Origin: Hyphomicrobiales bacterium
GTDB taxonomy: Bacteria; Pseudomonadota; Alphaproteobacteria; Rhizobiales; Rhizobiaceae
Reading direction: 5' to 3'
DNA length: 64,000 bases
NCBI GenBank assembly: GCA_900469625.1
Contig: UBXV01000008.1
Coordinates: 62,001 to 126,000 of the forward strand
A program made the position numbers and the translations under genes. The notes below the pieces were generated by a model. It did no database searches, had not been told where the DNA came from, and worked only from the letters and a program-made list of their open reading frames with translations. Positions 52,871 through 62,769 of the stretch are shown one piece after another (within the stretch, counting starts at the first letter, position 1; each line of letters begins with the position of its first letter).

Positions 52871-53539
52871 TTAGGCTTTGCCGCTCGCGGCAATGACGTC
52901 GAGCAGCATTTGCGCCCGGCCTGCGACGTTGCGCGGGCTCTGGGCATCATCGACGATCTGTTGGAACCAGCTCTTCGCCTTGGCGACATCGCCAGCCTTG
53001 TAGGCAGAAAGGCCAAGTGCCTCGCGCGCCGAGTGGCGCATGTTGTTCTGCGGCACGGCCAGTTGTTCGACTTCGGCCGAAACCTGGTCATAGCTGCCGT
53101 TGTCGACCAGCAGGTAGGCTGCGCGCAGACGGGCTGCATCGCGGAGGGCTTCGGGCAGGCTCGTATCCTTGCCGATTTCCGAGAACGCCTTGACGGCGGC
53201 ATCGGTTTCACCCTTTTCCGCCTGCAGCGTCGCTGCACGAAGACGCGCAAGCACCGGATAGGCGCCGTAGCCATCCTTCTGCAGGGTGTCGAGAGCGGCC
53301 AGCGCCTCGTCGGCCTTGTTTTCCTTGGCCAGGTTCAGCGCCTGCAGGAACTCGTCTCCCGACTTCGAGGAGGCGCTGTCGCTCCAGTAATCGTAGCCGA
53401 CCTTGCCGACGGTGCCCAGAACGATAAGCACGGCGATTGCCACGATGACGCTGCCGAAACGGGCCCAGATATTCTTCATCTGGTCCGAACGCAGTTCTTC
53501 ATTCACCTCGCGGATAAAGCTGTCGTCTTGGTTCGCCAT
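52871..53539 (-). CDS. YfgM-like TPR membrane protein
   Basis: A 222-residue protein with an N-terminal cytoplasmic segment (DDSFIREVNEELRSDQMKNIWARFG), one membrane helix at about 29-49 (SVIVAIAVLIVLGTVGKVGY), and a periplasmic TPR-like domain (LNLAKENKADEALAALDTL, SAYKAGDVAKAKSWFQ). It matches the tetratricopeptide (YfgM/TPR_21) proteins found upstream of der in many proteobacteria; YfgM works with the Sec translocon and periplasmic chaperones. It lies 117 nt before der on the same strand. Confidence 0.85.
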   Translation of the reverse strand: MANQDDSFIREVNEELRSDQMKNIWARFGSVIVAIAVLIVLGTVGKVGYDYWSDSASSKSGDEFLQALNLAKENKADEALAALDTLQKDGYGAYPVLARLRAATLQAEKGETDAAVKAFSEIGKDTSLPEALRDAARLRAAYLLVDNGSYDQVSAEVEQLAVPQNNMRHSAREALGLSAYKAGDVAKAKSWFQQIVDDAQSPRNVAGRAQMLLDVIAASGKA

Positions 53540-53632
53540 CGATTGCCCCGGCCTCTCGGCCTTCCCTGCACGCTAATAGGATTTTGCGCCTTCTACCCGA
53601 TTTTGCGGCAGTTGTAAGGGGGCGCGCGTTAT

Positions 53633-54220
53633 TTAGCCGACAACCATCGGCGAAACGCCGATCACCAGTTCGTGCAATTTCCAGACGATCACGCCGTAAA
53701 GGGCAGCACCAAGCACGACGGCGATCAGGTCATAGCGGTAGGAAACAAAGGCCGGATAGGTGATTTCGCCGGCGCGCCAGCGCTTTTTCATCGAAATGCG
53801 CAGGATCACCGCCCAGACGAGAAACGTGCCGAAGAGCAGCACCGACGAGGTCTCGCCATTGGCGAGCAGATGGGCGAGCGCCCAGATCTTGATCGCCAGG
53901 ATGGCCGGATGCTTGGTCGCCGTCCTGATCTTGCCCGGCGGCAGGTAGGCGGCGACGAGACAGATGCTGGCGATCAACATCAGGGTAAGCGCGATATGAG
54001 CGAGGAACGTCGGCGGCGTGTAGAGCATGCCCGTGGTGGCGCGAGCCTGGTCGAAGCCATAGGCGATGAGGCCGAGGCCGACGAGCGCCGAGATCCCGTG
54101 GATCGCATGCCAGGCACCTGTGCCGCTGCGGGCAATCACCGCTGCGCGCAGGCCCGGCGCGAAGCTGCGAACCAGATGGATGCCCAGGAAGATCACGATA
54201 CCCAATATCAACAGCGTCAT
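53633..54220 (-). CDS. NnrU-family membrane protein
   Basis: The 195-residue integral membrane protein has about five or six helices and the NnrU pattern: HLVRSFAPGLRAAVIARSG, a GLIAYGFDQAR segment, and TKHPAILAIKIWALAHLLANGE with the conserved HP and H/N residues in the membrane. NnrU is linked to nitrite/nitric oxide metabolism in some bacteria, and the family is related to isoprenylcysteine methyltransferase-like proteins. No denitrification genes lie nearby, so that role is not supported here. Confidence 0.85.
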   Translation of the reverse strand: MTLLILGIVIFLGIHLVRSFAPGLRAAVIARSGTGAWHAIHGISALVGLGLIAYGFDQARATTGMLYTPPTFLAHIALTLMLIASICLVAAYLPPGKIRTATKHPAILAIKIWALAHLLANGETSSVLLFGTFLVWAVILRISMKKRWRAGEITYPAFVSYRYDLIAVVLGAALYGVIVWKLHELVIGVSPMVVG

Positions 54221-54364
54221 GTCGTCACCCGTCCTTCATTGTTGCTCTGTCCACTCGAGACTGGGTATCACGCATAGCCTCTGCGCACAGAAATTTCCAG
54301 ACAGATCAAAGGATTGCCGCATTCCTGGATAAAGGGACGGCATACGCAAATCGTCGCAGATATC

Positions 54365-55384
54365 ATGATCAGAACATTTATTGCCTTTTCCCTCGCCCTT
54401 GTCCCCGCGCTTGCTTCGGCCACCGAACCTGTGGCCGAAAGTGCGGCGCCCACCATTCCCGCCAAGGACAAGCAGCTCGTGATCGTCTCCTTCGATGGCG
54501 CCCACGACAACGCGCTGTGGGAAAAGAGCCTTGATATGGCCAAGCGCACCAATGCGCATTTCACCTATTTCCTCTCCTGCACCTTTCTGATGACGCGCGC
54601 CGACGGGAAGCAGATCTACAAGCCGCCGGGGATGAAGCCGGGCCGCTCCAATGTCGGCTTTGCCCAGAGCCGTGAGGAGATCGCCACCCGCGCCGGACAT
54701 ATCTGGCAGGCCCATCTCGACGGCCACGATATCGCCAGCCATGCCTGCGGCCATTTCGACGGCAAGGGGTGGACCAGGGCCGACTGGCAGAGCGAATTTC
54801 AGACCTTCGACGTAGCTTTGCGCGATGCCTGGAAGAAGGCGGACAGACCGGATGCCGAACCCGCCGGCTGGGCGGAGTTTGCCCGCACCGGTATCACGGG
54901 TTTCCGCGCCCCCTATCTTTCGCTGAGCGACGGCTTGCTGCCGGCGCTCAAAGCCTCCGGTTTTACCTATGACGCAAGCCTGGTGACCAAGGGCCCGGGA
55001 TGGCCGACGGAGAAGGACGGCCTGCCACGCTTCGGCCTGCCGCTGATCCCCGAAGGGCCGTCGAAGCGTCCTGTCATCGGCATGGACTACAATTTGTTCG
55101 TCCGCCATTCGATGGGCGTGGAAAACAAGAAAGACAGCGCCCTCTTCGAAGCGCGCACCTATGAGGCTTACCGGAAAGCCTTCGACAAGGAATATGCCGG
55201 AGACCGCATCCCGCTGCAGCTCGGCTTCCATTTCGTCGAAATGAACGGCGGCGCCTACTGGCGCGCGCTCGACCGGCTGCTGACCGAGGTCTGCACCAGA
55301 CCGGATGTGGCCTGCGTCAGCTACGATCAGGCCCTGCCGATGATCGAGCAGGCAAAAAAGAAGGCGGATCGCTCCGCCTTCTGA
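54365..55384 (+). CDS. Exported polysaccharide deacetylase-like protein
   Basis: A 339-residue protein with a signal peptide (MIRTFIAFSLALVPALASA) and a NodB-like carbohydrate esterase fold. The metal site appears as SFDGAHDN (the usual TFDDG is changed) and HACGHFDG (HxxxH), with GFRAPYLS later. Enzymes of this group remove acetyl groups from glycans such as peptidoglycan or chitin oligomers. The altered first motif leaves activity uncertain. The last residues (KKADRSAF) are encoded by the terminator of the convergent bacA gene. Confidence 0.82.
   Translation: MIRTFIAFSLALVPALASATEPVAESAAPTIPAKDKQLVIVSFDGAHDNALWEKSLDMAKRTNAHFTYFLSCTFLMTRADGKQIYKPPGMKPGRSNVGFAQSREEIATRAGHIWQAHLDGHDIASHACGHFDGKGWTRADWQSEFQTFDVALRDAWKKADRPDAEPAGWAEFARTGITGFRAPYLSLSDGLLPALKASGFTYDASLVTKGPGWPTEKDGLPRFGLPLIPEGPSKRPVIGMDYNLFVRHSMGVENKKDSALFEARTYEAYRKAFDKEYAGDRIPLQLGFHFVEMNGGAYWRALDRLLTEVCTRPDVACVSYDQALPMIEQAKKKADRSAF
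55354..55381 (-). terminator. bacA terminator inside the 3' end of the deacetylase gene
   Basis: GAAGGCGGA and TCCGCCTTC form a 9-bp stem with a TCGC loop; on the minus strand TTTTTT follows. It lies 25 nt after the bacA stop and overlaps the last codons and stop of the convergent gene. Confidence 0.88.
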
Positions 55385-55406
55385 TCTCCGTTGCTTTCGA
55401 TCCGGC

Positions 55407-56666
55407 TCAGGCCAGCTCTTCCTCGCCACCGACGGCGATGAACTTCTGCTCGATTGCCGGCAGAGGCTCGTCGTCGATCGCCGCTTCAAAGGCGCGCAGA
55501 CGCTTGTAGATCGACAGCAGTTCGACAATCGTCGGCCAGGAAGAAACCAGATACTGGAACGATGACGTCACCTGGCCGAATGCATTCGAGATCTGGTTCA
55601 GCGCGCCCAGCGTGATCTTGCCGGCGATGATCGACGGCGCCAGGATCAGCAGCGAAAAGATGCCATTGATCTGCAGGTAGAAAATCCGCGCGATGTTGAA
55701 ATACAGATAGTGGAAATAGAGCCTGAAATAGTTCCGGCGAACATTTGCAAAGAGATCGGCGACGGTCGGCGGCTGGGCACGATCGGCATGATCCTCACCG
55801 TAGACCAGTTCCTTGCGGTAGGCCGCTTCGACACGCTGGTTGCGGAACTCGAGGCCCGGCAGCTTGATACCGACGACCGCCAGGAACACGGTGCCGAACA
55901 GCGACCAGAGAATGGCTGCAGTGACAAGCGGATACGGAATGACGCCGACGATCGGTAGCTCGCTGACGTGCGCCTCGAGCTTGATCAACACCGGCGTAAA
56001 CGCAATCAGCGTCATGACGCTGTCGATCAGGCTGACGCCGAGGCCCTCCACGGTCGTGGAAAAGCGCATCGTATCTTCCTGCACGCGCTGCGACGAGCCT
56101 TCGATATGGCGCAGCTTGCCCCAATTGGCCATGTAGTATTCGTTCATCGCGGTGCGCCAGCGGAAGATATAGTGGCTGACGAAGAAACGCGTGATGACCG
56201 CAACAGCCACGGCAACCATGGCGATCCCGAGAAAGACAGCGATTTCGCTGTAGAACTCCGCCGCGGTGACAACCTTCGTCTTCGAGACGATCGCCTGGAT
56301 CAGGTCCCAGAACGGCCCGTACCAATTGTTGATCGCGACGCTGACCTGGACCTGAAAATAGGTGACGAAAAGAATGAGGGCCGAGCCGAGGATCGACCAG
56401 TTCTGCCAGCGGTGCGGAGAGTAGACGTACCAGAAAGCGGCAAACAGCCCGACGACGGCGGCGAAATAGAGGTAGAACCAGATGAAGGCGGGCGACCAGA
56501 AGGCCGAGATGCCGGTGATCGGAGGTGCATCAGCGGCCAGAGGCGGCATTCCGAAGACGGCGCCCAATTGTTCGCCCCCGGCATACCAGATGGCAACGGC
56601 GACGAGCGACCAGACGACAAAGGATGTGAAAAAGAGCTTTGGCTTCGGAAAGAAGGATACGAACAA
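55407..56666 (-). CDS. bacA: Peptide transporter BacA (SbmA/BacA family)
   Basis: The 419-residue inner-membrane protein is BacA, which imports peptides and is needed for bacteroid survival in legume nodules and for very-long-chain fatty acid modification of lipid A. The sequence FFPKPKLFF...[18 protein letters not shown]-type opening, [13 protein letters not shown], and [20 protein letters not shown] match BacA closely; about seven membrane helices are seen. The start is proposed as TTG at 56666, giving [10 protein letters not shown] as in S. meliloti; an in-frame upstream TTG at 56699 would add 11 residues. A terminator follows. Confidence 0.92.
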   Translation of the reverse strand: MFVSFFPKPKLFFTSFVVWSLVAVAIWYAGGEQLGAVFGMPPLAADAPPITGISAFWSPAFIWFYLYFAAVVGLFAAFWYVYSPHRWQNWSILGSALILFVTYFQVQVSVAINNWYGPFWDLIQAIVSKTKVVTAAEFYSEIAVFLGIAMVAVAVAVITRFFVSHYIFRWRTAMNEYYMANWGKLRHIEGSSQRVQEDTMRFSTTVEGLGVSLIDSVMTLIAFTPVLIKLEAHVSELPIVGVIPYPLVTAAILWSLFGTVFLAVVGIKLPGLEFRNQRVEAAYRKELVYGEDHADRAQPPTVADLFANVRRNYFRLYFHYLYFNIARIFYLQINGIFSLLILAPSIIAGKITLGALNQISNAFGQVTSSFQYLVSSWPTIVELLSIYKRLRAFEAAIDDEPLPAIEQKFIAVGGEEELA

Positions 56667-56830
56667 GTGCGGCACTCTCGTTTCGGGGGAGGAGAACAAC
56701 TCGCCTCACGAAGCGCCGAAACTAGGGCAAAGCGCCATTTTCAACAATCCGGTAATGTGAACCTTACTGTTATTTCATGGTGCCCTTCAGGGGCGCCCCG
56801 GACATGTGGCCGCCCTATCGGGAGCGCGCT

Positions 56831-58030
56831 TCAGCCGAGCAAGGCAGCCGAAATTCGCTTCAACTCCACCAGGATGATGACGCCGCAAACGAAGAGAACG
56901 GCGGCCGCAATCAGGGTCGGCGCCGAAAAGCTGCCGGTGCGCTCGGCAAGCCAGCCGGCGACCACGGGGCCGATGATCTGACCGATGCCGAAGGCCGCCG
57001 TCATCAGCGCGAGCGCCTTGCGCGGGCTTTCCGGCGCCAGGTGCCGGCCGATCTGCAGGCCGTAGGCGGTAATCATCATGAAGGTGGCGCCGAGCATCAG
57101 CCCGCCGGCAAGCGGCGCATAGGGCAGAGGCAGGCTGACGGTGAGCACGAGCCCGACAGCCTCGATCAGAAGGCCGATCGCATAGACGCCGGCAAGGCCG
57201 AAACGCGGCACGGCAAAGCGCCAGAGATAGACCGACAGCGCCGCACTCAAGCCCGTCAAGAGCCAGGCGAGGAACTCGATGCTGTGACCGCCGCTCGCAT
57301 CGCGCGCCATGGTGACGAGGAAGGTCGCCGTGATGACGTAGCCAAAGCCGAAGAAGCCATAGGTCAGCGTCACCACCGTCAGCGGTCGCGTCCAGACGAG
57401 CGGCTTTTCGCGCGCAGCACCACTGCCGGAGACCGGCCCCGCCGGCAACAGCAGCGCGACGATTATGGTCCCGATGAGCGCAACGAGCGCACCGGTAAGC
57501 CAGTCGGCCTGCGATGCCGATAGCCCGGCGACACCGGCAAGGGGCGCTGCCCAGACGCAGAGCGACGAGAAGGCAATGCCGAGACCGACCCCGCCGAAAT
57601 GCACCGCCGGCACGTTGGCAGAGCGCGCCAGCAGTCCATGGCCGAGTACGATGCCGGAGATGAAGATCATAGAGAAGGCGCTGGCAAGGCCGGCGAGGAA
57701 GCGGATGAGGCTCAGCACGACGACCGAAGAGGAAAGCCCCATCGCCGCAAGCAGCAGCGTGGTTACGGCGAGCGCGGCCAGCCCGATGCGACGCTCGTGC
57801 CCATGGGCCCAGCCATAGGCGCCAAGCACGGCGCCGGCGAGATAACCGACGAAATTTGCCGAGGCGATGACACCGGCATCCGCCGGCGAAATACCGAGAT
57901 CGGCCATCATCGCCGGCAGGATCGGCGTGTAGGAAAAACGTCCGAAGCCCATGGCGACTGCCATGGCGATGGCGCCGGCGGCAGCGGTCGAGGCGAGACC
58001 GGGTGAATGGATGCGATCGAGCGTGGTCAT
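56831..58030 (-). CDS. MFS transporter, YbfB/YjiJ family
   Basis: A 399-residue, 12-helix transporter. The opening GAIAMAVAMGFGRFSYTPILPAMMADLGIS is the hallmark of the YbfB/YjiJ MFS family, followed by ANFVGYLAGAVLGAYGWAHG and FGGVGLGIAFSSL. Members are poorly studied and the substrate is unknown. It is a single gene with a 78-bp gap before map upstream of it on the same strand. Confidence 0.9.
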   Translation of the reverse strand: MTTLDRIHSPGLASTAAAGAIAMAVAMGFGRFSYTPILPAMMADLGISPADAGVIASANFVGYLAGAVLGAYGWAHGHERRIGLAALAVTTLLLAAMGLSSSVVVLSLIRFLAGLASAFSMIFISGIVLGHGLLARSANVPAVHFGGVGLGIAFSSLCVWAAPLAGVAGLSASQADWLTGALVALIGTIIVALLLPAGPVSGSGAAREKPLVWTRPLTVVTLTYGFFGFGYVITATFLVTMARDASGGHSIEFLAWLLTGLSAALSVYLWRFAVPRFGLAGVYAIGLLIEAVGLVLTVSLPLPYAPLAGGLMLGATFMMITAYGLQIGRHLAPESPRKALALMTAAFGIGQIIGPVVAGWLAERTGSFSAPTLIAAAVLFVCGVIILVELKRISAALLG

Positions 58031-58108
58031 AGCAGCTTATTGCACTGCGAAACCGCCACCACAAATCACTAAAATTGAAGCACCTATTGAGGAAATAGAA
58101 CCTGCCCG

Positions 58109-58861
58109 TCAGCCAGGCAGCGTCACCACCAGCGGACCACCGCGTGTGACGACAACCGTGTGTTCATACTGCACGGTCGGTGCCCGCGGCTCGCTGTAGA
58201 GCGTCCAGTCGTCCTTGTCGCCGCTCTCGGCCCAGTCGGCCCCCATCGAGAGGAAAGGCTCGACGGTAAAGACCATGCCGTCGGTCATGCGCCGGCGCTC
58301 GCTTGGATCCGGCCAGGTGGCGATTTCCTTCGGCTCCTCGTGCAGCGAGCGGCCGATGCCGTGGCTGGCAAGGTTTGTGACCAACGAATAGCGGTTCTTG
58401 CGTGCGAAATCGCCGATGGCGTTGCCGATCGCGGCGAGCGGCTGGTCGGGACGCACCTGCTTGAGGCCGACCCACATCGCTCGCTTGCCATCGCGGCAGA
58501 GCCGGTCGATCTGAGCCGTCACCGGCGGCACCGGGAAGGATGCACCGGTATCGGCGAAGATGCCGTCTTTCTCGGCGGAAACGTCGATGTTGACGAGATC
58601 GCCGGCGCGGATGATGCGGCTGCCGGGAATGCCGTGGGCGATTTCCTCGTTGACGCTGATGCAGGTGGCTCCGGGAAACTGGTAGCAGAGCTCAGGGGCC
58701 GAGCGCGCGCCCGCTTCTTCAAGCACCTTGCGGCCGATGGCATCCAGCTCCGCGGTGGTGATGCCGGGCTCGAGCGCCGCACCCATCGCCTGCAGCGCAT
58801 TGGCGCAGATGCGGCCGATTTCCTTCAGCCGCAGCAGATCTTCTTCGTTGTTGAGGGTCAT
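58109..58861 (-). CDS. map: Methionine aminopeptidase type I
   Basis: The 250-residue enzyme removes the N-terminal Met from new proteins. The five metal ligands are visible: two Asp in VNIDVSAEKDGIFADTG, the His in HGIGRSLHEEP, and two Glu in FTVEPFLSM and VQYEHTVVVT. The substrate-positioning His is in EEIAHGIPG. It lacks the zinc-finger extension of longer forms. Rhizobia often carry more than one map gene, so this may be a second copy. Confidence 0.93.
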   Translation of the reverse strand: MTLNNEEDLLRLKEIGRICANALQAMGAALEPGITTAELDAIGRKVLEEAGARSAPELCYQFPGATCISVNEEIAHGIPGSRIIRAGDLVNIDVSAEKDGIFADTGASFPVPPVTAQIDRLCRDGKRAMWVGLKQVRPDQPLAAIGNAIGDFARKNRYSLVTNLASHGIGRSLHEEPKEIATWPDPSERRRMTDGMVFTVEPFLSMGADWAESGDKDDWTLYSEPRAPTVQYEHTVVVTRGGPLVVTLPG

Positions 58862-58948
58862 CCGTGTCTCGCTTTCGTGCCCACATGTAGCCTGCCGGCG
58901 CCGGATTTTCCAGCGCCGACGGCTACGCCATGGCAGGCGGGCGATGCG

Positions 58949-60007
58949 TCAGGCGGAAACGGCCTCTCCGGCCTTCTCATCCGCCAGCGCCTTGCGCACC
59001 AGCGGCGCCACCTTGGTGCCATAGAGCTCGATGCCGCGCATGATCTGCGCATGCGGCATCGGGCCGATCGCCATCTGCAGGAGGAAGCGGTCGTTGCGGA
59101 AGAGCTTCCAGTTCTCGACGATCTTCTCGGCCACGGTTTCGGGGTCGCCGAGGAAGAGATTGCCGGCAGGGCTTCGCGCCTGGTCGAAATGCGCCCGGTT
59201 TGTCGGCCCCCAGCCGCGTTCACGGCCGATGCGGTTCATCACTTCGGCCTGCGGTCCATAAAACTGGTCGGCGGCAAGTTCGGTCGTATCGGCGATGAAG
59301 CCATGCACGTTGATGCTCGTCTTCAGCCTTGCCGGATCCTGGCCGGCGCGACGGGCCGCCTCGCGATAGAGATCGAACAGCGGCGCGAACCGGCGCGGCT
59401 CGCCGCCGATGATGGCGAGCGCCACAGGCAGTCCGAGCGCACCGGCACGGGCAACCGACTGCGGCGTGCCGCCGACGGCGATCCACAGCGGCAGCACCTC
59501 CTGCAGCGGGCGCGGATAGACGCCGCGGTCGCTGATAGCAGGGCGCATCTCGCCTGCCCAGGACACCTTCTCCGTCTCGCGCAGCGCCATCAGCAAATCG
59601 AGCTTCTCGGCAAAGAGCTGGTCGTAATCGTCGAGCGACTGGCCGAAGAGCGGGAAGGATTCGATGAACGACCCGCGGCCGGCCATGATCTCGGCCCGTC
59701 CATTGGACAGAAGATCGAGCGTCGAAAACTGTTGGAAAACGCGGACCGGATCGTCGGAGCTTAAAACCGTGACCGCACTCGTCAGCCGGATGGATTTCGT
59801 CCTGGCAGCCGCAGCGGCAAGGATCACGGCCGGGGCGGATGCTGCATAGTCAGGGCGGTGATGTTCGCCGAGGCCGAAGACATCGAGACCGACCTGGTCG
59901 GCCAGTTCGATTTCTTCGAGCAGATTGGCAAGCCGGCGCTGGCCTTCCCGGCCCTTGTCGACTGCGTTCGGATCGACATCCGCAAAAGTGTAAAGCCCGA
60001 GTTCCAT
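58949..60007 (-). CDS. Luciferase-like (LLM class) flavin oxidoreductase
   Basis: The 352-residue protein is a TIM-barrel monooxygenase of the bacterial luciferase group that uses reduced [22 protein letters not shown] is the typical opening of one LLM subclass; [54 protein letters not shown] contains the conserved flavin-site stretch. A start at 60007 is chosen; ATG 60016 is also possible. The substrate is unknown. It is on the same strand as glpK upstream, with a 109-bp gap. Confidence 0.9.
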   Translation of the reverse strand: MELGLYTFADVDPNAVDKGREGQRRLANLLEEIELADQVGLDVFGLGEHHRPDYAASAPAVILAAAAARTKSIRLTSAVTVLSSDDPVRVFQQFSTLDLLSNGRAEIMAGRGSFIESFPLFGQSLDDYDQLFAEKLDLLMALRETEKVSWAGEMRPAISDRGVYPRPLQEVLPLWIAVGGTPQSVARAGALGLPVALAIIGGEPRRFAPLFDLYREAARRAGQDPARLKTSINVHGFIADTTELAADQFYGPQAEVMNRIGRERGWGPTNRAHFDQARSPAGNLFLGDPETVAEKIVENWKLFRNDRFLLQMAIGPMPHAQIMRGIELYGTKVAPLVRKALADEKAGEAVSA

Positions 60008-60116
60008 GGTGCCCATCCTGTCCTTGTTTACCGACAGATAGTTGGCGCGGTGACAGGCGGCAAATGCGCATCCGGGAAACACAGTGTTTCCCGGATGGAT
60101 CCAAATGGTTCCGTCG

Positions 60117-61610
60117 TCAGGCTTGGGTCAGCGTGCGCTTGACCGCATTGCGCCAGCCCTTGAGCTTCGTCTTGCGCGTCGCCTCGTCCATGGCGGGCTC
60201 GAAGCGGCGATCGCGGGCCCAGGACTTGGCGAAGGCCTCCTGCTTCGGCCAGACGCCGGCGCGGCTGCCGGCAAGCCAGGCAACGCCGAGCGCCGTCGTC
60301 TCGAGAATGGTCGGCCGGTCGACCGGCGCGTCAAGCAGGTCGGAAAGCCGTTGCATCGTCCAGTCCGAGGCGACCATGCCGCCGTCGACGCGCAGCACCG
60401 TTTCCTTGCCGTGACTGCGCCAATCCTTATGCATGGCTTCCAGCAGATCGCGCGTCTGGTAGCAGACCGCCTCGAGTGCGGCGCGCGCGAACTCGGCGGG
60501 CCCGGTATTGCGGGTCATGCCGAAGATCGCGCCGCGGGCGTCCGGATCCCAGTGTGGCGCGCCGAGACCGGTGAAAGCCGGCACCAGATAGACTTCCTGC
60601 GAGGGGTCGGCACTCTCGGCAAGCGTCCCGGTGTCCGGCGCCGCCTTGATAACCTTCAGGCCGTCGCGCAGCCACTGCACGGCAGCGCCGGCAACGAAGA
60701 TCGAGCCTTCGAGCGCATAGGTGGTTTCGCCGTCGAGCCGGTAGGCAATGGTGGTGAGCAGCCGGTTTTTCGACCGCACCATATCCTTGCCGGTGTTGAG
60801 CAGCGCGAAGCAGCCGGTGCCATAGGTCGACTTCAGCATGCCCGGCTTGAAACAGGCCTGACCGATGGTGGCGGCCTGCTGGTCGCCGGCCACCCCGAGA
60901 ATCGGGATCGCGGCGCCAAACAGCGCCTTGTCCGTAACGCCGAACTCGGCGGCGCAATCCTTGACCTCCGGCAACAGGGCGCGCGGCACGCGCAGGATGT
61001 CGAGCAGCTCGTCGTCCCAGCCATTGTCGGCAATGTTGTAGAGCAGCGTGCGCGAGGCGTTGGTCGCGTCGGTAACGAAGGATTTTCCGCCCGTCAGCCG
61101 CCAGATCAGGAAGGTATCGATGGTGCCGAAGCAGAGCTCGCCCCGGACCGCGCGCGCGTGAGCGCCCTTCACGTTCGACAGCAGCCACTGAAGCTTGGTG
61201 CCGGAGAAATAGGGATCGAGCAGCAGCCCGGTCTTTTTGGTGAAGGTCTTTTCCAGACCCTGTTTCTTCAGCTTGTCGCAATACGCTGAAGTGCGGCGAT
61301 CCTGCCAGACGATGGCATTGTGGATCGGCTTGCCGGTCTCGCGGTCCCAGACAACGACGGTTTCGCGTTGGTTGGTGATGCCTATGCCGGCGATGTCGGC
61401 AGCCGAGATCCCCGCCTTCTTGATTGCCTCGTTGACGGTGAAGACGACGCTATCCCAGATTTCCTCCGGATCGTGCTCGACCCAGCCCGACTTCGGAAAG
61501 TGCTGGCTGAATTCCTTCTGGGCGGCGCCCGCCACCTGCTGCTTGCCGTCGAAGACGATCGCCCGGCTCGATGTCGTGCCCTGATCGATCGCGAGAATAT
61601 ATCCGCCCAT
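60117..61610 (-). CDS. glpK: Glycerol kinase
   Basis: The 497-residue enzyme phosphorylates glycerol with [18 protein letters not shown] at the N-terminus is the phosphate-1 motif of FGGY kinases; GITNQRET and [13 protein letters not shown]-like segments (here [16 protein letters not shown]), and [11 protein letters not shown] near the C-terminus, are diagnostic. GGAGGGG lies before the ATG at 61610. It is divergent from bdhA across a 265-bp region that holds an 11-bp-period repeat array, a likely regulator site. Confidence 0.97.
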   Translation of the reverse strand: MGGYILAIDQGTTSSRAIVFDGKQQVAGAAQKEFSQHFPKSGWVEHDPEEIWDSVVFTVNEAIKKAGISAADIAGIGITNQRETVVVWDRETGKPIHNAIVWQDRRTSAYCDKLKKQGLEKTFTKKTGLLLDPYFSGTKLQWLLSNVKGAHARAVRGELCFGTIDTFLIWRLTGGKSFVTDATNASRTLLYNIADNGWDDELLDILRVPRALLPEVKDCAAEFGVTDKALFGAAIPILGVAGDQQAATIGQACFKPGMLKSTYGTGCFALLNTGKDMVRSKNRLLTTIAYRLDGETTYALEGSIFVAGAAVQWLRDGLKVIKAAPDTGTLAESADPSQEVYLVPAFTGLGAPHWDPDARGAIFGMTRNTGPAEFARAALEAVCYQTRDLLEAMHKDWRSHGKETVLRVDGGMVASDWTMQRLSDLLDAPVDRPTILETTALGVAWLAGSRAGVWPKQEAFAKSWARDRRFEPAMDEATRKTKLKGWRNAVKRTLTQA

Positions 61611-61695
61611 ATGCCCCTCCCCGGCGTCACAACACGCGTCTTGGCGCACTTCCTCGAGCGCGCCACATCCATTTCGAAAAACTACAATACGATGG

Positions 61696-61727
61696 CAAAA
61701 CGAATGTCAAACGAAAACAAAACGCAA
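61696..61727. promoter_or_regulatory. Three AAACG repeats at 11-bp spacing between glpK and bdhA
   Basis: AAACG occurs at 61698, 61709 and 61720, exactly 11 bp apart, about 90 nt from glpK and 150 nt from bdhA. Direct repeats on one face of the helix are typical of DeoR/GlpR-type repressor operators, which often control glycerol genes. The regulator itself is not in the window. Confidence 0.5.
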
Positions 61728-61875
61728 GAATTCGTGACAACCCCTCCACTCGCAACTCTGCGTCGGCGGCCAGAAAAACACAATTGTCACCTCCGCGGTT
61801 TTGCGCGTAGGTTGGCACTGTTGCGTCGCAAAAACCGGGCAAGATCAGGCGGCGCTGCAAAGGGAGAGATCTGGA

Positions 61876-62652
61876 ATGACGAGAACTGCTGTGATCACCG
61901 GTTCGACGAGCGGCATCGGCCTCGCGATCGCCAAGGCATTTGCCCGGGGCGGCGCCAACATCGTACTGAACGGCTTCGGCGCACCGGACGAGATCAAGGC
62001 TGCGACGCAGGACGTCGCGGCACTGACCGCCGGGACGGTGATCTATCATCCGGCCGACATGACGAAACCCGACGAGATCGCCGACCTGATGGCCACGGCT
62101 GCAAATCGCTTCGGCAGCGTCGACATTCTCGTCAACAATGCCGGCGTTCAATATGTCGAGAAGGTCGAGGATTTCCCGGTCGAACAATGGGACCGCATCA
62201 TCGCCATCAATCTCTCCTCGTCGTTCCACACCATTCGCGCCGTCCTGCCCGGCATGAAGGCCAAGGGCTGGGGCCGCATCGTCAATATCGCCTCGGCCCA
62301 CGGGCTCGTCGCCTCGCCCTTCAAATCCGCCTATGTCGCCGCCAAGCACGGCGTCATGGGACTGACGAAGACGGTCGCGCTCGAAGTCGCCGAAGACGGC
62401 ATCACCGCCAACTCGATCTGCCCCGGCTATGTGCTGACCCCACTTGTCGAAAAGCAGATCCCCGACCAGGCCCGCACGCGCGGCATCACCGAAGAGCAGG
62501 TCATCAACGACGTGATGCTCAAGGGCCAGCCGACCAAGAAATTCATCACCGTCGAGCAGGTGGCATCGCTCGCCGTCTATCTCGCAAGCGACGATGCGGC
62601 GCAAATCACCGGCACCCATGTGTCCATGGACGGCGGCTGGACGGCGCAATAG
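61876..62652 (+). CDS. bdhA: D-3-hydroxybutyrate dehydrogenase
   Basis: The 258-residue short-chain dehydrogenase oxidises 3-hydroxybutyrate, released from stored PHB, to acetoacetate with NAD. The NAD motif is TGSTSGIGLA (9-18); the catalytic Ser is in NIASAHG and the YxxxK pair in AYVAAKHG. The C-terminal end QITGTHVSMDGGWTAQ and the 258-residue length fit S. meliloti BdhA. AGGGAGAGATCTGG precedes the ATG at 61876. The xdhA gene follows 117 nt downstream; in S. meliloti bdhA is reported to lie in an operon with xdhA and xdhB. Confidence 0.95.
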   Translation: MTRTAVITGSTSGIGLAIAKAFARGGANIVLNGFGAPDEIKAATQDVAALTAGTVIYHPADMTKPDEIADLMATAANRFGSVDILVNNAGVQYVEKVEDFPVEQWDRIIAINLSSSFHTIRAVLPGMKAKGWGRIVNIASAHGLVASPFKSAYVAAKHGVMGLTKTVALEVAEDGITANSICPGYVLTPLVEKQIPDQARTRGITEEQVINDVMLKGQPTKKFITVEQVASLAVYLASDDAAQITGTHVSMDGGWTAQ

Positions 62653-62769
62653 CGCGCGCCCGTCCATTGAGACGAGGCGGGCAACGCCCTAACTCTATCA
62701 ATATGCGCAGGGGTCAATCGCCGGAAACGTTCCGGCTTTCGCGGCCCTGCACCAGCAGGAATGAACGGC

